Counted from the stretch's first letter, positions 32,370 through 45,419 are shown. The stretch is 64,000 bases of DNA from Bryum argenteum (GCA_037043015.1 CM073321.1:42428420-42492419), one strand, 5' to 3'. Numbers and translations: made by a program. The notes: generated by a model from the sequence alone, not told the origin.

Positions 32370-32406
32370 TATATAAGAGAAGAGACACAAGGCCTCATTT
32401 CACTTC
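32370..32406 (+). promoter_or_regulatory. Putative core promoter of the hAT transposase
   Basis: TATATAAG at 32370, followed about 20 bases later by GCCTCATTTCACTTC. Nearly the same pair (TATA-like box, then GCTCATTTCCCTTCACT) occurs at 45.72 and 60.75 kb, each just after a GC-rich tract. Confidence 0.55.
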
Positions 32407-32575
32407 CGAATTGTGAATGCGACCCAAGGTCTCTGAGCTGCATAACTTTATGTTATGTGTCCGTTGCTTGGTACGTATTGAGTTCGGAAGTGCAGAGTTC
32501 GTTTACGAACTCTTGACATTTTTTCTACATATCTACTACCACGTTTGTTCATTTTGAGGTGTCTTACCTATCAAA

Positions 32576-35470
32576 ATGGCCAACAAATCATCCTCACCTT
32601 GGTTCACTGATGTTCATGAAGTACAAGGCCAACCTACCGCGACCCCAACGGTCCAATGCAATCTCTGTCATAAGGTTATGAGCAAAAGGCTAGAACGGCA
32701 GCTCAGTCACCTTGGCTATGAAGGCAAGCGTGGGGTCCGCCTTAATACAGTAACGCTTTGTCCAAAATTGAACACCCGAGTGATGGATTTATTTCGAAGA
32801 TGTGACGGGCGGTTCCCTCCACATAATGGAGAAATGAGCGGTGCACATTCAATCCCATCGTCATCAGAAGTTCCAAATGTTGGCACGCCAAGGTCCACTG
32901 GGGGAGACTCTTGCGTGGGATCCTCTCAAGCTACCCCTTCGATTCCATCAACACCTTTAGTTGGATCAATCTCCACCGTTCCTAACTTTGCGGGACAAGT
33001 GAGGGTTGGTGGGCATATCAGTAGGGCAATGAAACAATCTGTGATTGAAGATGGTTTTGCTGAAGCGGATAGGCGGGAACTAGACATACTTTGGGCAAAG
33101 TTTTTTTATGAAGCAAACGTACCGTTTGCTGTAGCACGGAATCCCGCCTTCAAGGAAGCTGTAATGAAAACTGCGTCTTTCCGAAAACCATATGTCCCTC
33201 CTTCTTACCATGACATTCGGACAAGGTTGCTGGGACAAGTAAAAAGTGATCTAGAAGGAAAACTAGATAGTAGACTCAAGGAGAGCCTTCGGAAGTTCGG
33301 GGGAACTTTAGCCATGGATGGATGGTCATCGTGAGTAGTCGTCGCCCTCTTGTGAATGCAATGCTAGTGACTCTATTTGGAGAGCTTTTTCTTGGCGCCC
33401 GTCGATACTCACGGCAAAGAAAAGAGAGAATGTATATGGCCTCTATCATGGTCAAGTTCATCAAACAAGTTGGCCCGAGAACGTTGTCCAAGTCCGCACG
33501 GACAACGCTTCGTAATGATTAATGCCTCTCGATTAGTCGTTGAGGATTATCCCCATATATTCATTCGAGTGCGCCAAGCATGCGATGGATTTGTTGTTGG
33601 AAGATTGGGGAAAGGCGTCATGGGTGAAAGAAACTTTGGAAAAGGCCAAGGGCTTGGTCAAGTTCATTAAAAATCGTCAAATGCCTTTAGCCGTGTTTCG
33701 TAAACACGAGACAAGGTTTAGCCTATTGATGCCAGGAAAACAAGATTTGCGTGCAATTTTATAATGATAGATCGCTTAATGCGGGTTCGGGAATCATTGG
33801 AGCAAATCGTTGTAGATCCCGGTGGTTGTCATATGCCACGAAGAAGTCTCTATCGCTAGAGATAAATTCTTCGGAGTCCCATAACGTAAGAAAAGTGGTT
33901 TTGGATGACGGTTTTCGGAGGCGTTGTACAAACTTCCGAGATATGGTGGCCCGATGAGTGTATGCTCTTCGGGAATTCGACGGCAAGGAGCCTTGTACGG
34001 GCAAGGCTTTGCATATCGTTCGTCACTCGAGAAGCATGTCGACGCTATCTCTGAACCATTTTCTCTCCCGACGGATTTAGCGGACATTGCGAAGGAGAAC
34101 TTTTACGCAAGGAAAAAGATGATGACAACAGATCTGCATTGTCTTTGGTGCACTTTTGAATCCTTATTTACTACATGACAAAGAGTTAGCGAGATGATAC
34201 CGAGGTCTGGCATGGGTGCAGGCGTGTTCTAAAAACTCTATGTGCTCCGGGCACTTATCATGATGTGGCAAATGAATATATGGCATTTCGAATGAGGAGT
34301 GCACCATTTCATGAGATGTTGGATCCTAATGAGTCGAAATGTTCTCCCTTTGTTTGGTGGGAAATTGAAGGGTTTGTTGGAAAACTCCTTGCTCCGATTG
34401 CAAAGCGAATCCTAGCACAAATAGTGTCATCGTCGGCGTGCGAACGCAATTGGAGCAGTTACTCTTTCGTTCACGATAGGAAGCGGAATCGGTTGCTACC
34501 GGAAAGGGCTGATGCCTTGGTCTTTGTATACACCAACTCAAAGTTACTTGCAAACGCAAAGTTAACGGATGAGAAGAGGTGGTACTCGGAGAACTTGCAT
34601 GTAGAGGATCGTGACGTACGTAACTCCGAGGATGAAGAAACCCCCCATAACTCAATTGGTGAAGGCCTTGCGGATCACGTTTTAGAGGACCTAGAAGATG
34701 ACCTCAATAGCATCCCCGCTATGAGCTTGCAAGATGCTTTGAACGTCCCGACCACCACGTATGACTTTGTTGACGATGATGCTGAGGCGGATGATCCAGA
34801 TGAATTGTTGCCCCTAGCTCATTTACCATGGTTTCAAAAGGATACCGACAAAGTCACTTGTGATAATACCCCTCGTACCGGACTAACTCCAAATACGGAC
34901 GAGAATGAGGTTCTGAATGAGAAAATCGTGGGGGATGATACACATGGCTGTACAGTAACGTTTGATCCAATCACGGGAAATATGACGTCCGCCACTAGGG
35001 ACGAACCTGCGTTTCCTACTGTTGCCTCTCGGTCTCTATTTCAAAAATGTGCTGTAGAGGTCCCTACAGTGATGGAGAAATCTTCCAAACGTTTGGTGTC
35101 CCTTTCAAATCAAGTGCGACCCCGAACACTACGTACCAATTCCGGCGGAATCTCTAGTGACTCGGATGTACCGCTTCTTCAATTGGGATACAAAAACCTT
35201 CCAGGAGGTTCAAGGCTACGGAAGAAGGAGCCTCCAAGAGTTATGACGAAACGTAAAGCTCCAATGCTTCCGTTTCTTCATGATAAACCGAAGAATCCCC
35301 TTGATGCCATTGAGAATGCGGGAAAATTCAAGATCATTCATCCGGGAAGTCACAAACGAAGAATCAAACAAGAAGTTAGTACCGATTTTGAAAATGACCC
35401 TACGGGATCTAGCGGAGCTGAAGTCAAAGGAGACAACAATTACGCAATTCCCACCAATGTGGATGAATAG
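32576..35470 (+). pseudogene. hAT transposase with BED finger and DUF659-type core
   Basis: ATG 32576 opens MANKSSSPWFTDVHEVQ. A BED-type finger follows: QCNLCHKVMSKRLERQLSHL. After a Ser/Pro linker comes ELDILWAKFFYEANVPFAVA with KPYVPPSYHDIRTRLLGQV and GGTLAMDGWSS, the hallmark start of the DUF659/hAT core. The frame then shifts near 33325 (RRPLVNAMLV), with further shifts to about 34180. From 34265 a long frame carries the C-terminal dimerisation domain (APIAKRILAQIVSSSACERN, WSSYSFVHDRKRNRLLPERA) and an unusually long acidic-then-basic tail of about 300 residues, ending at 35470. hAT transposases move elements with 8-bp duplications. The central part has several frameshifts, so this copy is inactive. 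It faces the RING and coiled-coil genes on the other strand. Confidence 0.88.
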
Positions 35471-35786
35471 AAATTAATTACATGCTCAGACACGTATTAG
35501 AGGTCAAGCATACTTCGTGTATGTTTCGGATAGTATAGCTCGTGAAACTTTATTACCAAACAGTTGATGTCTTCGTACTTTATTTTGTCTGAAAATGTTG
35601 GTGAATAGTCAACAAAAGACTATTACATCATAAGAAATAAAAAACTTCATTACAAAAACCATGCATTACAAATCCAAAATGGTACGCGACTCTATTCCGG
35701 GAACTATAACCGTTCTAAACCGTCTACGCTTCTATTGGATTTCTATTACATCGCAACTGAATGCTCTTCTGTATCAATCGTATGTG
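35471..35786. other. Convergent intergenic spacer
   Basis: AT-rich gap between the ends of the hAT transposase and the RING ORF, which point at each other. It probably contains both 3' untranslated regions. Confidence 0.5.
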
Positions 35787-37417
35787 CTATACTACGAGTC
35801 CGGGGTCTTTGGCTTTAGCAATTCTACCGCCCTCGTCGTATTCTTGATCCACTGCAACAATTTCTCTGTTGTTGCCCGACATCCAACTCTCATCGCTCTC
35901 ATTGCCATCATCCCTTTTCCGTTTCTTGGGTGGGTTAGCATTTTTGGAACGGAAGATTTTCATGGCCTCCTCGATTCGTCCCACCACATCCTTCACAAAG
36001 GAGTCCTCTGCCGTGATAGACACCAATAACACCGGCTTGGGGCCTTGATCATTGTCGTCCAATGAGTAATGATGTTCTTAATGCGCCACTCAAATTTCTC
36101 TACCGCCTCCCAGAAAGTACAGTCTGCGTCTTTGAAAGATTCCTCCTTCGTTGAAATCTGTAAGTGTGCGGCCTCTTCCAATTTCGCTAGGACTAAAATC
36201 CTTCCAATCGGGCTATCATCGTACTTCTTGTACTCCTCTTCAAACTCAATGTCACTTGTTACCTCATGCCACAAACCATCTTCTCCCTTCTCCACTCTCT
36301 TTGGAGGGAATCGGAAACGATTGTGTTCGGTACTCCAATGTCCTCCAAAGTTGCGGCAAAACATCTCTCGTTGCTCGCTGTCTTCAATATCTCGCGCCCT
36401 AATCTCCACCTCGTAGTCACGTGTCATCCAAAGAAATGGATCTGTCTCGCCTACATACTGCTTGAGGAGCTGGTGTTTTGATGTTGAACTATCCCATTCA
36501 AGTGCTTTCCCCCACTCACGAAAGTTGTGAAGTTTCTTTGGAAGTTGATCCAAAGGGAGATTCCATCGGTTGAACTCGTGCCCAGGTGGCATGACATCGC
36601 GCATCCCCATCACTTCGTAGAATCTCGTGCTAATTGGAGAACGACATATAGGACATGATGATTTTCCCCGGGCAGCGCTTGCTATGCAAGTAACATGAAA
36701 GTTATGGCCACATTGGCCCAGTGTGTACGCTCCTTCTGGACCGAAATGATATCGGCACATGCCACATTTTTCCTTCAGTATTGTCGGGGGGGGGGGGTCG
36801 TTTGTGTAAACTATATTTCGATTTGATTCCACAAAATGCGATGAGAATGAGTTGTATGGCACCCATCCTTCTGCCACTTCCAAACTCCAATCAAAATCAT
36901 CATCTTTTCCCATCCGATTGAAATTTGTTCGCTCCATCATCTCCTCCACATCACCCCAAATAGTGACCTTAGTAGGTTCGTGTTCTCGTAATCTTTCGTA
37001 TTTTTTAAATTCCTCCAATGATGTATTCACATGTTCACTCGAACCATATGATTTGGCGGCGATCTTCTTCAGATCATGTTGTGCCTTTGAAACCATGGCC
37101 TCCCTATCTTGTAGTCGGTGAACCCAAGCCAACCAAGGCAATATGTTCTCTTCGCGTGGTGTATCCACATTTCTTAATGCCATTCGTATGGATTCTAGTT
37201 CAGCTCGTGCCTCATCTCTCTGCTTCATCATTGCCTCCAATTGCATTTCCAATGTTTCTTTAGGACATTGATTATGTAGGCAAGCTTTTCCCTTCGAATG
37301 TGTATCATCCCCTACACGCACGCCTCTCCTTCCATTGTCCTCCGATTCCGTATCATCTTCCAAATTGATGATTTGTTTTCCTTTATCCTCGCGTATTGAA
37401 CCGTACTTCCTTCTCAT
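35787..37417 (-). pseudogene. RING-H2 protein with coiled coil, one late frameshift
   Basis: ATG 37417 gives MRRKYGSIREDKGKQII, an acidic head, a coiled coil (LEAMMKQRDEARAELESIRM), and at residues 218-258 a RING-H2 finger. The ligands are C218, C221, C236, H238, H241, C244, C255 and C258 (CGMC ... QCGHNFHVTC ... CPIC). The rest has conserved Trp/charged blocks of no known family. Near 36050 the frame ends early; in the next frame PKPVLLVSITAEDSFVKDVV, an NLS-like PPKKRKRD and an acidic tail continue to 35787. RING-H2 proteins are usually E3 ubiquitin ligases. A run of 12 G at 36786-36797 encodes prolines and is prone to slippage. It lies downstream of, and on the same strand as, the coiled-coil gene at 37628, with possible read-through or fusion. 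It is carried inside a hAT-like element. Confidence 0.72.
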
Positions 37418-37627
37418 GAATGTCCTCTCTTTGTCTCGTAGGGCCCAGGCTCGCGTGATGGAGTACCTTTCATCTCCGGGCCATCACTCTTATTATTCCC
37501 ATCATAATTAGACGGGGAAAAGATCACCTTCCCTTTCGATCCTTTCTTCAATTTTTGAAATTGGAGAAATATCTTTGGGTTTAGGGAAGATCTTCCACAT
37601 CACCTTCTTCGGGAGCATTCAAAATGT

Positions 37628-39019
37628 TCATCGCTTCCTCCATGAGTTTGCGATGAGTACGGATTTTCTGCGCTCATATCCATTAAGTTTGAAATCATAA
37701 ACCACCTTTTCAATCACGGCAATTGCTACGGAATACTTCGCCTCAAGACTACAAATATCCTCCAAATCCTTTATCCTTGATTTCATAAGCGGGAGAAATT
37801 TCTCGATAACTTCTCGTAGTCTATAGTCTGCGTCTAGCATTCGAGGCATCATTAGGGCAAAAGTTTGAGACATTTCTAAAAACTGTGGAGCCATAGCAGC
37901 AAGAACTTCAGTCCCGATTTTCATATCGGCCCCAACTTGCAATATTGAGGTTTTTTTGGTCTCTTCCCACTTCAACTTCGTCACACCATCCGGAGCCGAA
38001 TCCTCCCATATGATCTTCGCCATTTCTTCACAATAAGTGAGAAACTCTCTTAGTTTCTTGTTGCTTGGTACTCCTTCATATATCTCTTCGAAATTTGACA
38101 TCCAATCCTTCTTCATCAGCGGAGTAATGGAATCTGGCATGGATGTTGTTTCCATTCGTTTACTTGGCCCTGCCTCATTCGATTTTGGATTCGAGAAGGT
38201 CAAATTTAGGCCATTGGGAATAATAGGGTTATCTAGAATGAGAGGGGACAGTACCTCTTCCACTACATTCTCTAAGTCCCCCACCTGATCTTGCACTGCA
38301 TTCGCCTCTTCCAGTGACTGTTCTCCAACTGCTTTTACATCCCGAAGCCTATCAACTGAAGATTGTTCGTTTGATAGACCATCCGTGGCAAGAGGAATGT
38401 CTTTATCCTTTGTAACGACATTCTCATCATCTGTTGTATCCTCCACAGCCTTTGTTTTTTTTTTTTTCCTCAAAAGCTCCAAAATATGCTTTGTCAAGGC
38501 TGATTGTGGATCAAAGCAATCTGGGATATGCTTCTGCTTCCTCTCAATTCGAAGCAGATGTTGAGTATTAGTTTGGTACGTGCTCCAATTTATCTTCCGC
38601 TGCAGTATCTACTCAGCATACAGCATTGCCAACAATTGGTAACAAAAGTACCCTTTTGTTTTGGCACGATCCCCGAACAAGGCCCGCCATACTTCCTCTA
38701 CACGGTGGATAAAGTGATCATCCTTGCATGTTGTCGGGTTGCAAGAAAAGTTCTTGGTATGAACTGTATGACATTCTTTAGGCCAAAGTTTGCAAATGTG
38801 AAACATCTTCACATATTTCTTGCAAATTTGAGCGGTCCAATACTCCGTCACCTCCAGTTCCCAACCACGTTCCGCTTTAATGTCTTCATTCTCTAAAATC
38901 TCCCAATTCAGCCCATGAGTTGCACCTTTTTGTTTATTCCACTTCTTAGGCGCCTCTGCTGATATCATCGAATTCTCCACCTCCATACTCGTGTTCACGT
39001 TCTCAGTCGACGTCATCAT
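37628..39019 (-). pseudogene. Zinc-module (KKYVKM) coiled-coil protein, one in-frame TAG
   Basis: ATG 39019 gives MMTSTENVNTSMEVEN. The module reads QICKKYVKMFHICKLWPKEC, later TCKDDHF, matching C(A/T)MCKKYVKMxH...CxxxHF in the genes at 45.9 and 57.2 kb, although here the first Cys is lost. Then LLAMLYAE, a single in-frame TAG near 38607, and ILQRKINWSTYQ (the others have AEIVLHKNVNWST). After it comes a basic stretch (ELLRKKKKTKAVEDTTDDEN), a long acidic region, and a C-terminal helical domain (ADYRLREVIEKFLPLMKSRI) ending at 37628. I read the module as a BED-like zinc finger, so DNA binding is plausible, but that is inference. The reading frame is otherwise intact for over 450 codons. It could be a transposition accessory protein of the hAT-like element. 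Confidence 0.62.
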
Positions 39020-39162
39020 GCAAGTATCACCGAAAGATCCACGGGACGAAGTAGCCGCAACAAATGTGAAAAAAAACCGACCCCCTTCTCCTCTCCAACT
39101 AGAATGCAGCAGGCGCCTTAGCAACTGGAGAACATTCGAATTGGGTTACCATGAGGAGAGAA

Positions 39163-39197
39163 AGTGGTGCAAAATGAAGCCGGACGGCCCTTTATAG
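39163..39197 (-). promoter_or_regulatory. Putative core promoter of the zinc-module gene
   Basis: On the minus strand CTATAAAGGG (39197-39188) is followed by GGCTTCATTTTGCACCACTT, the local version of the TATA plus TCATTT(C)CCTTCAC arrangement. The GC-rich tract 39203-39486 lies just upstream. Confidence 0.5.
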
Positions 39198-39202
39198 TGC
39201 CC

Positions 39203-39486
39203 TCATGCCGGACCGGCCGACCGAACCGCCGACCGGGCCTGGCCGTCGGAAGCCCCGGACCGGCCAACCGATCGCAGGACCGGCCATCGGGCATTTCGGG
39301 ACCGGCCGACCGATCCCCCGGACCTGCCGACCGATCCCCCGGACCTGCCGACCGATCCCCCGGACCGGCCGTCGGGCCATTCGGGACCGGCCGACCGATC
39401 GCCCGGACCGCCCGAGCCTGGCCGACCGACCCTGACCGCCGAACCTTCGCACGCGGGGCCTGGCGGACCGGCCGCCGGCCGCCGCT
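39203..39486. repeat. GC-rich CCGACCGG-type tract 2
   Basis: Tandem words such as GGACCTGCCGACCGATCCCC (two adjacent copies, with a third variant) and GGGACCGGCCGACCGATC. It ends at CTAAACCCTAACCC (telomere-like). Positional mirror image of tract 1 around the hAT/RING gene pair. Confidence 0.85.
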
Positions 39487-42400
39487 CTAAACCCTAACCC
39501 AAAAATTTCTTGGGCCCGTTTACAAACCCTATGCATCAACCAATGATAATCTATCTCTCTCTAAAATTTTAAATTTGGGCCCTCGAAGTGGGCATTAGGA
39601 CTTTATATTGCAAGATCCACTCTATGACCCACTTTGTAAAGTAGAGCTAAAGTTAAGGCCCACTTTAAGTCCAAGTGGGCTCAACTCCAAATGGGCCCAA
39701 CTTCAAATGGCCTCTAATATAAAGTGGCCGTAAAAAGTGCCAAAACCCCTCAAAACCACCTTGTTATGAATTTCACTTCAATCTGAAAATGATGAAATTT
39801 CATAAATTCTCTTGTGTACTAATACATTATCATCTCGCAATCTATGAGGCTCTATGAATCAAACTTTTATCCACATGACTTACAATAGTATGTGTATTAG
39901 GGCATCCTCAATGGACACTAAATAAACGCCCTCTGTACCAAATTCTATCTTTTGAGTGATTGTGAATTAGAAAATACAATTACCATCGTTAGAAGCGCAT
40001 GTAAATAAACGTGAGATAGATCTCAAGAAAAAAGATATGTGGATAAAACTTTCTTCCCAAATTGAATAAACTTTCTCTACCAATTTGAAGTTTTTTTTTT
40101 TAGGTTTGTTTTAGGTTTTTTTTAAAAATTAGACCTAGTTGCATAAAAGTTCCTACTTAACCGTCTCCCTTGGAACGAATTTCTTATACTAATAGGATAA
40201 TTATAAACTGGTAATTAGTGTTCTTCAACAAGATAGATAGATAAGAATTCCAATTTTCATATCGAATATAACAATTGTATATAAATATAACCAAAGAACT
40301 CACAACAAAAAATAGTCCCTACCTTCTTACCCACGAGTTTATATATCCACCTAAAAGTCTTTCTATAGTCTTTTACTTTCCTATTTCTAAAAATAAATCT
40401 TATCAATAGATCAATTAGAGAAATCTAACTCTTCATGTATTTAAACTATTTATATTTAAAGTAGGATGTGTATATTTATGTATATACTATGTATTAATAA
40501 ATTAGAATATGCATATTTATGTATGTACTTTCTATTTTCAAAGTGGAATATGTATATGAAGGTATTTATTATATATAATATATATTATAATTGTATTGTA
40601 TTATGGTTGAATATATAATAAATATATTATTTACTATATACATGTATAGTATGTATATTTATCTATTTAATTTTTGAATTATAGTTCTAGCACACAAAGT
40701 AGAATTGATTTGCTTTACCTCTAAATATGTGTTTAAAGAGAACCACTATTTATATAGAACTAGTTTACCTCTGAATAAATTTTTAGCCTTAAATCGCTAT
40801 TTATGTAGAGTGACTTTACCTCTAACTATGTTTTTAGCGATAACCGCTATTTATGTAGAGTGACTTTACTTCTAAATATGTTTTTAGCGAAAACCGCTAT
40901 TTATGTAGAGTGACTTTACCTCTAAATATGTTTTTAGCAAAAACCGCTATTTATGTAGAGTGACTTTACCTCTAAATATGTTATTAGCAAAAACCGCTCT
41001 ATCTTTACCGTATAGTGTATATATATTATTTATTTAATTCTTTTCATTTCAGAGGGGACCCGAGTTCAGAACCAGCATCCGGGATGAGACTATAACATGT
41101 CCAATATATAATAAAGGAATTAGCCTACAAAGGTTTGTAAAATAATGTATTGGATATGGAAAAATAAAAAAATTAGCCAGGAAAAATTAATAAATCCTAG
41201 ACCATAAACCTTAAATCCTATCCACAAGTGATTTTATCCACAATATACTCTAAATGAAAAAGCGATGGCTATTCAAAATATTCTATTCTCTAAACAATCA
41301 ATCGAAGATTCTAATATAAGAATAATCAACTTCTTTTAACATAAAATTGAAGTACTATACGTGTACAAGATCAAATATGATTATAACTTTATAAGTTGAT
41401 GCCATTATTGCCATATGTTAAAAACTTATAGGGTGCGATATTTTCATAAATTTATTTGTAACGCTTTTTACTTCTCGTAATTTATGATCACAAAATAGAA
41501 AACAATAGAACTGTATTTCTATTACCTTTGTAAGAGGTAAATAAATAATTACTCAAATAAATACACTAAGAAAAATGCTACAAATAATTATTTAACGAGA
41601 ATATGTGCAAATTAAGTACAATTATATGTACTAGGATATAAATATACTCTTAGCATAGTTCAAGGCTGTCCAACAAAAATAGCCAATAATAGAATTAGTT
41701 GTTTAAGCACAATGTTTTTTAATAATAAGTACTACTAAATTAGATACACAACGATGAAGTTATTTCTAAATGCACATCAAATAATATAGACCATAAAATG
41801 TGGACAACTTAAGGGCTAAATAGGAAGTTTAAATATTGACTAATACGGTAATACCAAAGTTATGAAGACAAGATACTCACACATGCTCACCTACATTTAA
41901 TATATACTTAGATCTCTCCAATGTTAGACATAAGTATACTCTCATCAAGGAATAGCTAAAAGTCTCGAACGTGATATGAGAGGATTTAGGGCCACCTCAA
42001 AGTGCACAATAGGGGCCAAGCCATTAATGGGGCCAATACATGAGAACATCTCGTTGGAGAATGGATCAATTTTTGACAAAAGTTGGAACATTCAAGAAAT
42101 GAATGTCGATTCATGGCCTAAAAGCGTTTTCTTCATTCAAATTAAGAAGGAATATTTTTAAAAAATAAAATCAATGAGAACAAATCAAAAACATGGACTC
42201 TAGCTAATAATAAGAATTGGCCCCATAACCTTCGTTTTCCTTCTAGAAATGGGCACCAACTCCCAACACCTTCACAAATGGGGGAATTGGCATGGGAGAT
42301 ATGTTGGCCTTGACTCCTCTTGTAAAGAGTCCCTTATTATAGAATTATTTAGAGCCTAGAGTATCTTTGTCATAAAACATTCTTGTTTCTGACAAAGAGA

Positions 42401-42569
42401 TCTTCCCGACATTCCCTTGTCAGAACATTCCCTACCCTGATTTAGATGCCACGTGGACGAGAGACGCTAAATATAGAAATGCAAATATGCAATGCAGGGA
42501 AGTGAGAGAAGTTGTGGAAACGGGGAGTTTTGGGGAGAGGCAAGAAGAGGAGGGGGAAGGAGGTACGCG
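39487..42569. repeat. AT-rich non-coding arm, copy A
   Basis: No gene. TTTCACTTCAATCTGAAAAT at 39771, the minisatellite at 40.7-41.0 kb, and blocks at 41.2, 41.4, 41.6, 42.0, 42.3 and 42.44 kb recur in reverse order and orientation at 57.8-60.05 kb. An example is GATGCCACGTGG at 42447 against CCACGTGGCGTC at 58136. The arm ends on GC tract 3. The first block recurs at 43.03 kb (same orientation) and at 45.08 kb (inverted). Confidence 0.7.
40715..41010. repeat. 50-bp minisatellite, about six copies
   Basis: Unit boundaries at 40815, 40865, 40915 and 40965 are exactly 50 bp apart, with two more diverged units to the left. The unit contains TTTACCTCTAAATATGTTTT and CCGCTATTTATGTAGAGTGA. No open frame and no unique spacers. 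Confidence 0.9.
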
Positions 42570-42745
42570 GGCCGACCGGTCGGTCGCCAGGCCGACCGCA
42601 GGCCGCCCGGTCGGTCTCCGGGCCGGTCCCCGGTCGCTAGGCCGGTCCCCGGTCACCTGGTCGGTCGGTAGGCCGGTCATGCGGTCCCTCAGATCGGTCG
42701 GCCGGGCACGAGCGGCCCAGATTGACCGATCGTACATCACCATCG
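42570..42745. repeat. GC-rich CCGACCGG-type tract 3
   Basis: Words such as GGCCGACCGGTCGGTCGCC and CCGGTCCCCGGTC. Left neighbour GAGGCAAGAAGAGGAGGGGG matches the left side of the inverted tract 57.8-58.0 kb. The right neighbour (poly-T) matches the inverted tract 60.5-60.7 kb. No gene follows. Confidence 0.85.
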
Positions 42746-45419
42746 AGCCGGCCGCTTGGGGTTTTTTTTTTCTTTTTTTTTAATTCTTGGTTTCCAATGT
42801 ATTACTGAAATCTTTCAAAATTTCATAGGATCCTTTTTAAATTTTAATCCCTCTCAGATTTCTGTTATTAGATTCTCAGTGATTATTACACAATGAAAAA
42901 AGGAATCCTATGTTGATTTGTGAAATGCTATATATTCTTTATTCACGGATAGGGTTTAGTGGTTTAGGGTTTAGGGTTTAGGATTTAGGTTTATGGTTTA
43001 CTTGGAGATTTCATAATTGCAGTAGCTTTGTTATATGAATTTTCACTTCAATCTGGAAATGATGAAATTTCGTTAATTCTCTTGTGTACTAACATATTAT
43101 GATCTCGTAATCTATGAGGCTATATGACTCAACTTTGGGCCACATGACCTACAACTATAACTCTATTACAATATTGCATGGTTGAGAATGTAAATTGAGC
43201 ATCCTCATTTTAATATAGGACCCTTATTTTTGAAATGCGACATTTGGTTAAAAATGGGCACTAAGTTTGGGGAGTCTATAATCTTAGATCCCCTATGTTG
43301 AATGTTGAAAATACTACCAATGTATTCCTTGCAATAAACTTGTGATTTATTCCATGTCAATAACATCTTCAAACAAAAATAAATAAAAAATAGATTATTT
43401 TGCAAATAATAACAATGCGATGGAGAAAAGTGGCATTGTAATCGATTAAAAATATAATTCAATACTACACCATACATACACGAATCCATTATTTTCATTC
43501 CACACACAATTGAGTTTCCAAAGATTTCCAACACCAATCTTTATAAGTTGATGTCATATGTTAAAAACTTATAGAGTGGGATATTTTCAAAAATTTATTT
43601 GTCTCCCTTTTTACTTCTCTTTATTTGTGATCGCGAAATAGAGAACAATAGAACTGTATTTCTATTACCTTTGTAAGAGGTAAATAAATAATTATTCAAA
43701 TAAATACAATAATAAAAATGCTAGTAATAATTATGTAAAAAGAATATGTGCAAATTAAGTACAATTATATGTCCTACAATATAAATATACTCCTAGCTTA
43801 GTTCAAGGGTGTCAAACAAAAATAGCCAATAATAGAATGAGTTGTTTAAGCACAATGTTTTTTAAGTTAAGAGTATTCTTATGTCTAAATGTGGTCAACT
43901 TAAGGCCTAACACGGTAATACCAAAGTTATGAAACTAAATGGTCACACATGCTCTATAACTCTATTACAATATTACACGGTTGAGAATGTAAATTGTGCA
44001 TCTTCATTTTAATATAGGACCCTTATTTTGGAAATGCGTCATTTGGTTAAAAATAGGCACTACGTTTGGGGAGTATATAATCTTAGATCCTATTGCAAAA
44101 AAAAAACTTATTTTGTTCCTATAAGTCATTTTGAAGTATTCTAATTATAATGTGAATAAGAATGATATTAGAAAATATGAGTAATTATTATATACGGTAT
44201 AAATAAAACCACGTCCATTTACATAAAATTCAAGTGGGTTAGACTCAACGAATTTGAAAGAAACATATATGATAATAAAATTAAAGAGTATATGATGAAA
44301 GTAAATGATGAAATTTTGCTTTTAGAATTAAATTTTTTCTAAATATAGTATGTAGGTTGTAGAGTTTAATATTCTCAAGTATACATATAATGAACGTTTG
44401 AACTCAATACTATTGTAAGAATACGAAATGCTAGAATGAAATCCAATAAGTACATATAATTCATACAGGAAGCCAAAAGAATACAAAGCATGAATGTGAG
44501 AAAGATTCATTATAATGTAGGAGTTAGGAGTAATGATCAAACGCATTTTATATTATTTATATGCATTCTCTATGCTTAAACATTACCTCTACATAAGTTA
44601 ATTTATATCCATAAGAGTCTTATAGAAATATAATATTTTAAACCTCATTCACATGGAAGACACAAATTAGGATACACTAGATTCTATCATCCCTGGTTCT
44701 AAATTTGGGATGCATGTATGTATAATGGAATTTATATGTTATATGTTTTATACCTACACATATTTTCATGAATGCCAATAGCCTTCTATTATAGTTCATG
44801 ATAAAATTTATTTTTTTGCTAATACATGTTCATTGTAAGTTTGTAACCCTTAACCTCAAATGCCCAAGGGGGGTGTAGACTCTAGAGCCTAGAAACACAC
44901 GTTTTGCAAAGTGCGAGAGAGGAAAATGAAGGTTAGCTATCTAGATCTCAACCGTACAACATTGTAGAAGACTTGGTTTAGGTCATGTGGAGGAAATTTG
45001 GACTCATGAAGCCCCATAGATTGCGAGATCATAACATATTAGTACTCAACAAAGATCATAAAATTTCATCATATTCACCTTGAAGTGAGAATGCAATTAT
45101 TATAGGTATTAGTGTGGATTGAAAAGTAGGTCCTTTGCTCAAAAGTGAATGGCATATCTTCGTCGCATCTTGGATGGAAGTAAGGTTTCCGGTAGAAAAA
45201 CAAGTTCCAAAGTCAAATACAACCGAACTAACAAAATTGAAATCCAACGATGGATGAATGAGAAACTTCTGCTAAAAAACCATGTATTATTTTAACTTTT
45301 CCAAGATAGAACATCATTGCAAAATAATCCAAGACCTAAACTATTAAAAAAAAATTCCTTTCTTCGTGGGCCATGGGAAAGCATGCCCCATGTTTAAAAA
45401 AAACAAAAAACAAGACTTG
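42746..45419. repeat. AT-rich non-coding arm, copy B, with telomere-like tract
   Basis: 42.8-43.4 kb matches 60.48-59.7 kb inverted. 42950-43000 is a run of TTTAGGG/TTTAGGA-type units. The segment near 43.14-43.28 kb recurs at 43.97-44.07 kb. 44.59-44.81 kb matches 52.79-52.98 kb in the same orientation. 44.98-45.11 kb is an inverted copy of the 43.03-43.2 kb block. No gene is supported. Confidence 0.65.

Noticed and set aside
33320..33345. GTGAGT as an intron donor in the hAT transposase
   Set aside because: Coding resumes within a few bases in a shifted frame with no room for an intron; a frameshift explains it.
36786..36797. Run of 12 G as an assembly error breaking the RING gene
   Set aside because: It stays in frame as prolines here, so no error is needed, though length should be verified in reads.
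40715..41010. CRISPR-like array
   Set aside because: Contiguous 50-bp tandem units with no unique spacers, in a plant genome.
42950..43000. True chromosome end
   Set aside because: Short, imperfect TTTAGGG tracts inside repeated arms, with ordinary sequence on both sides.
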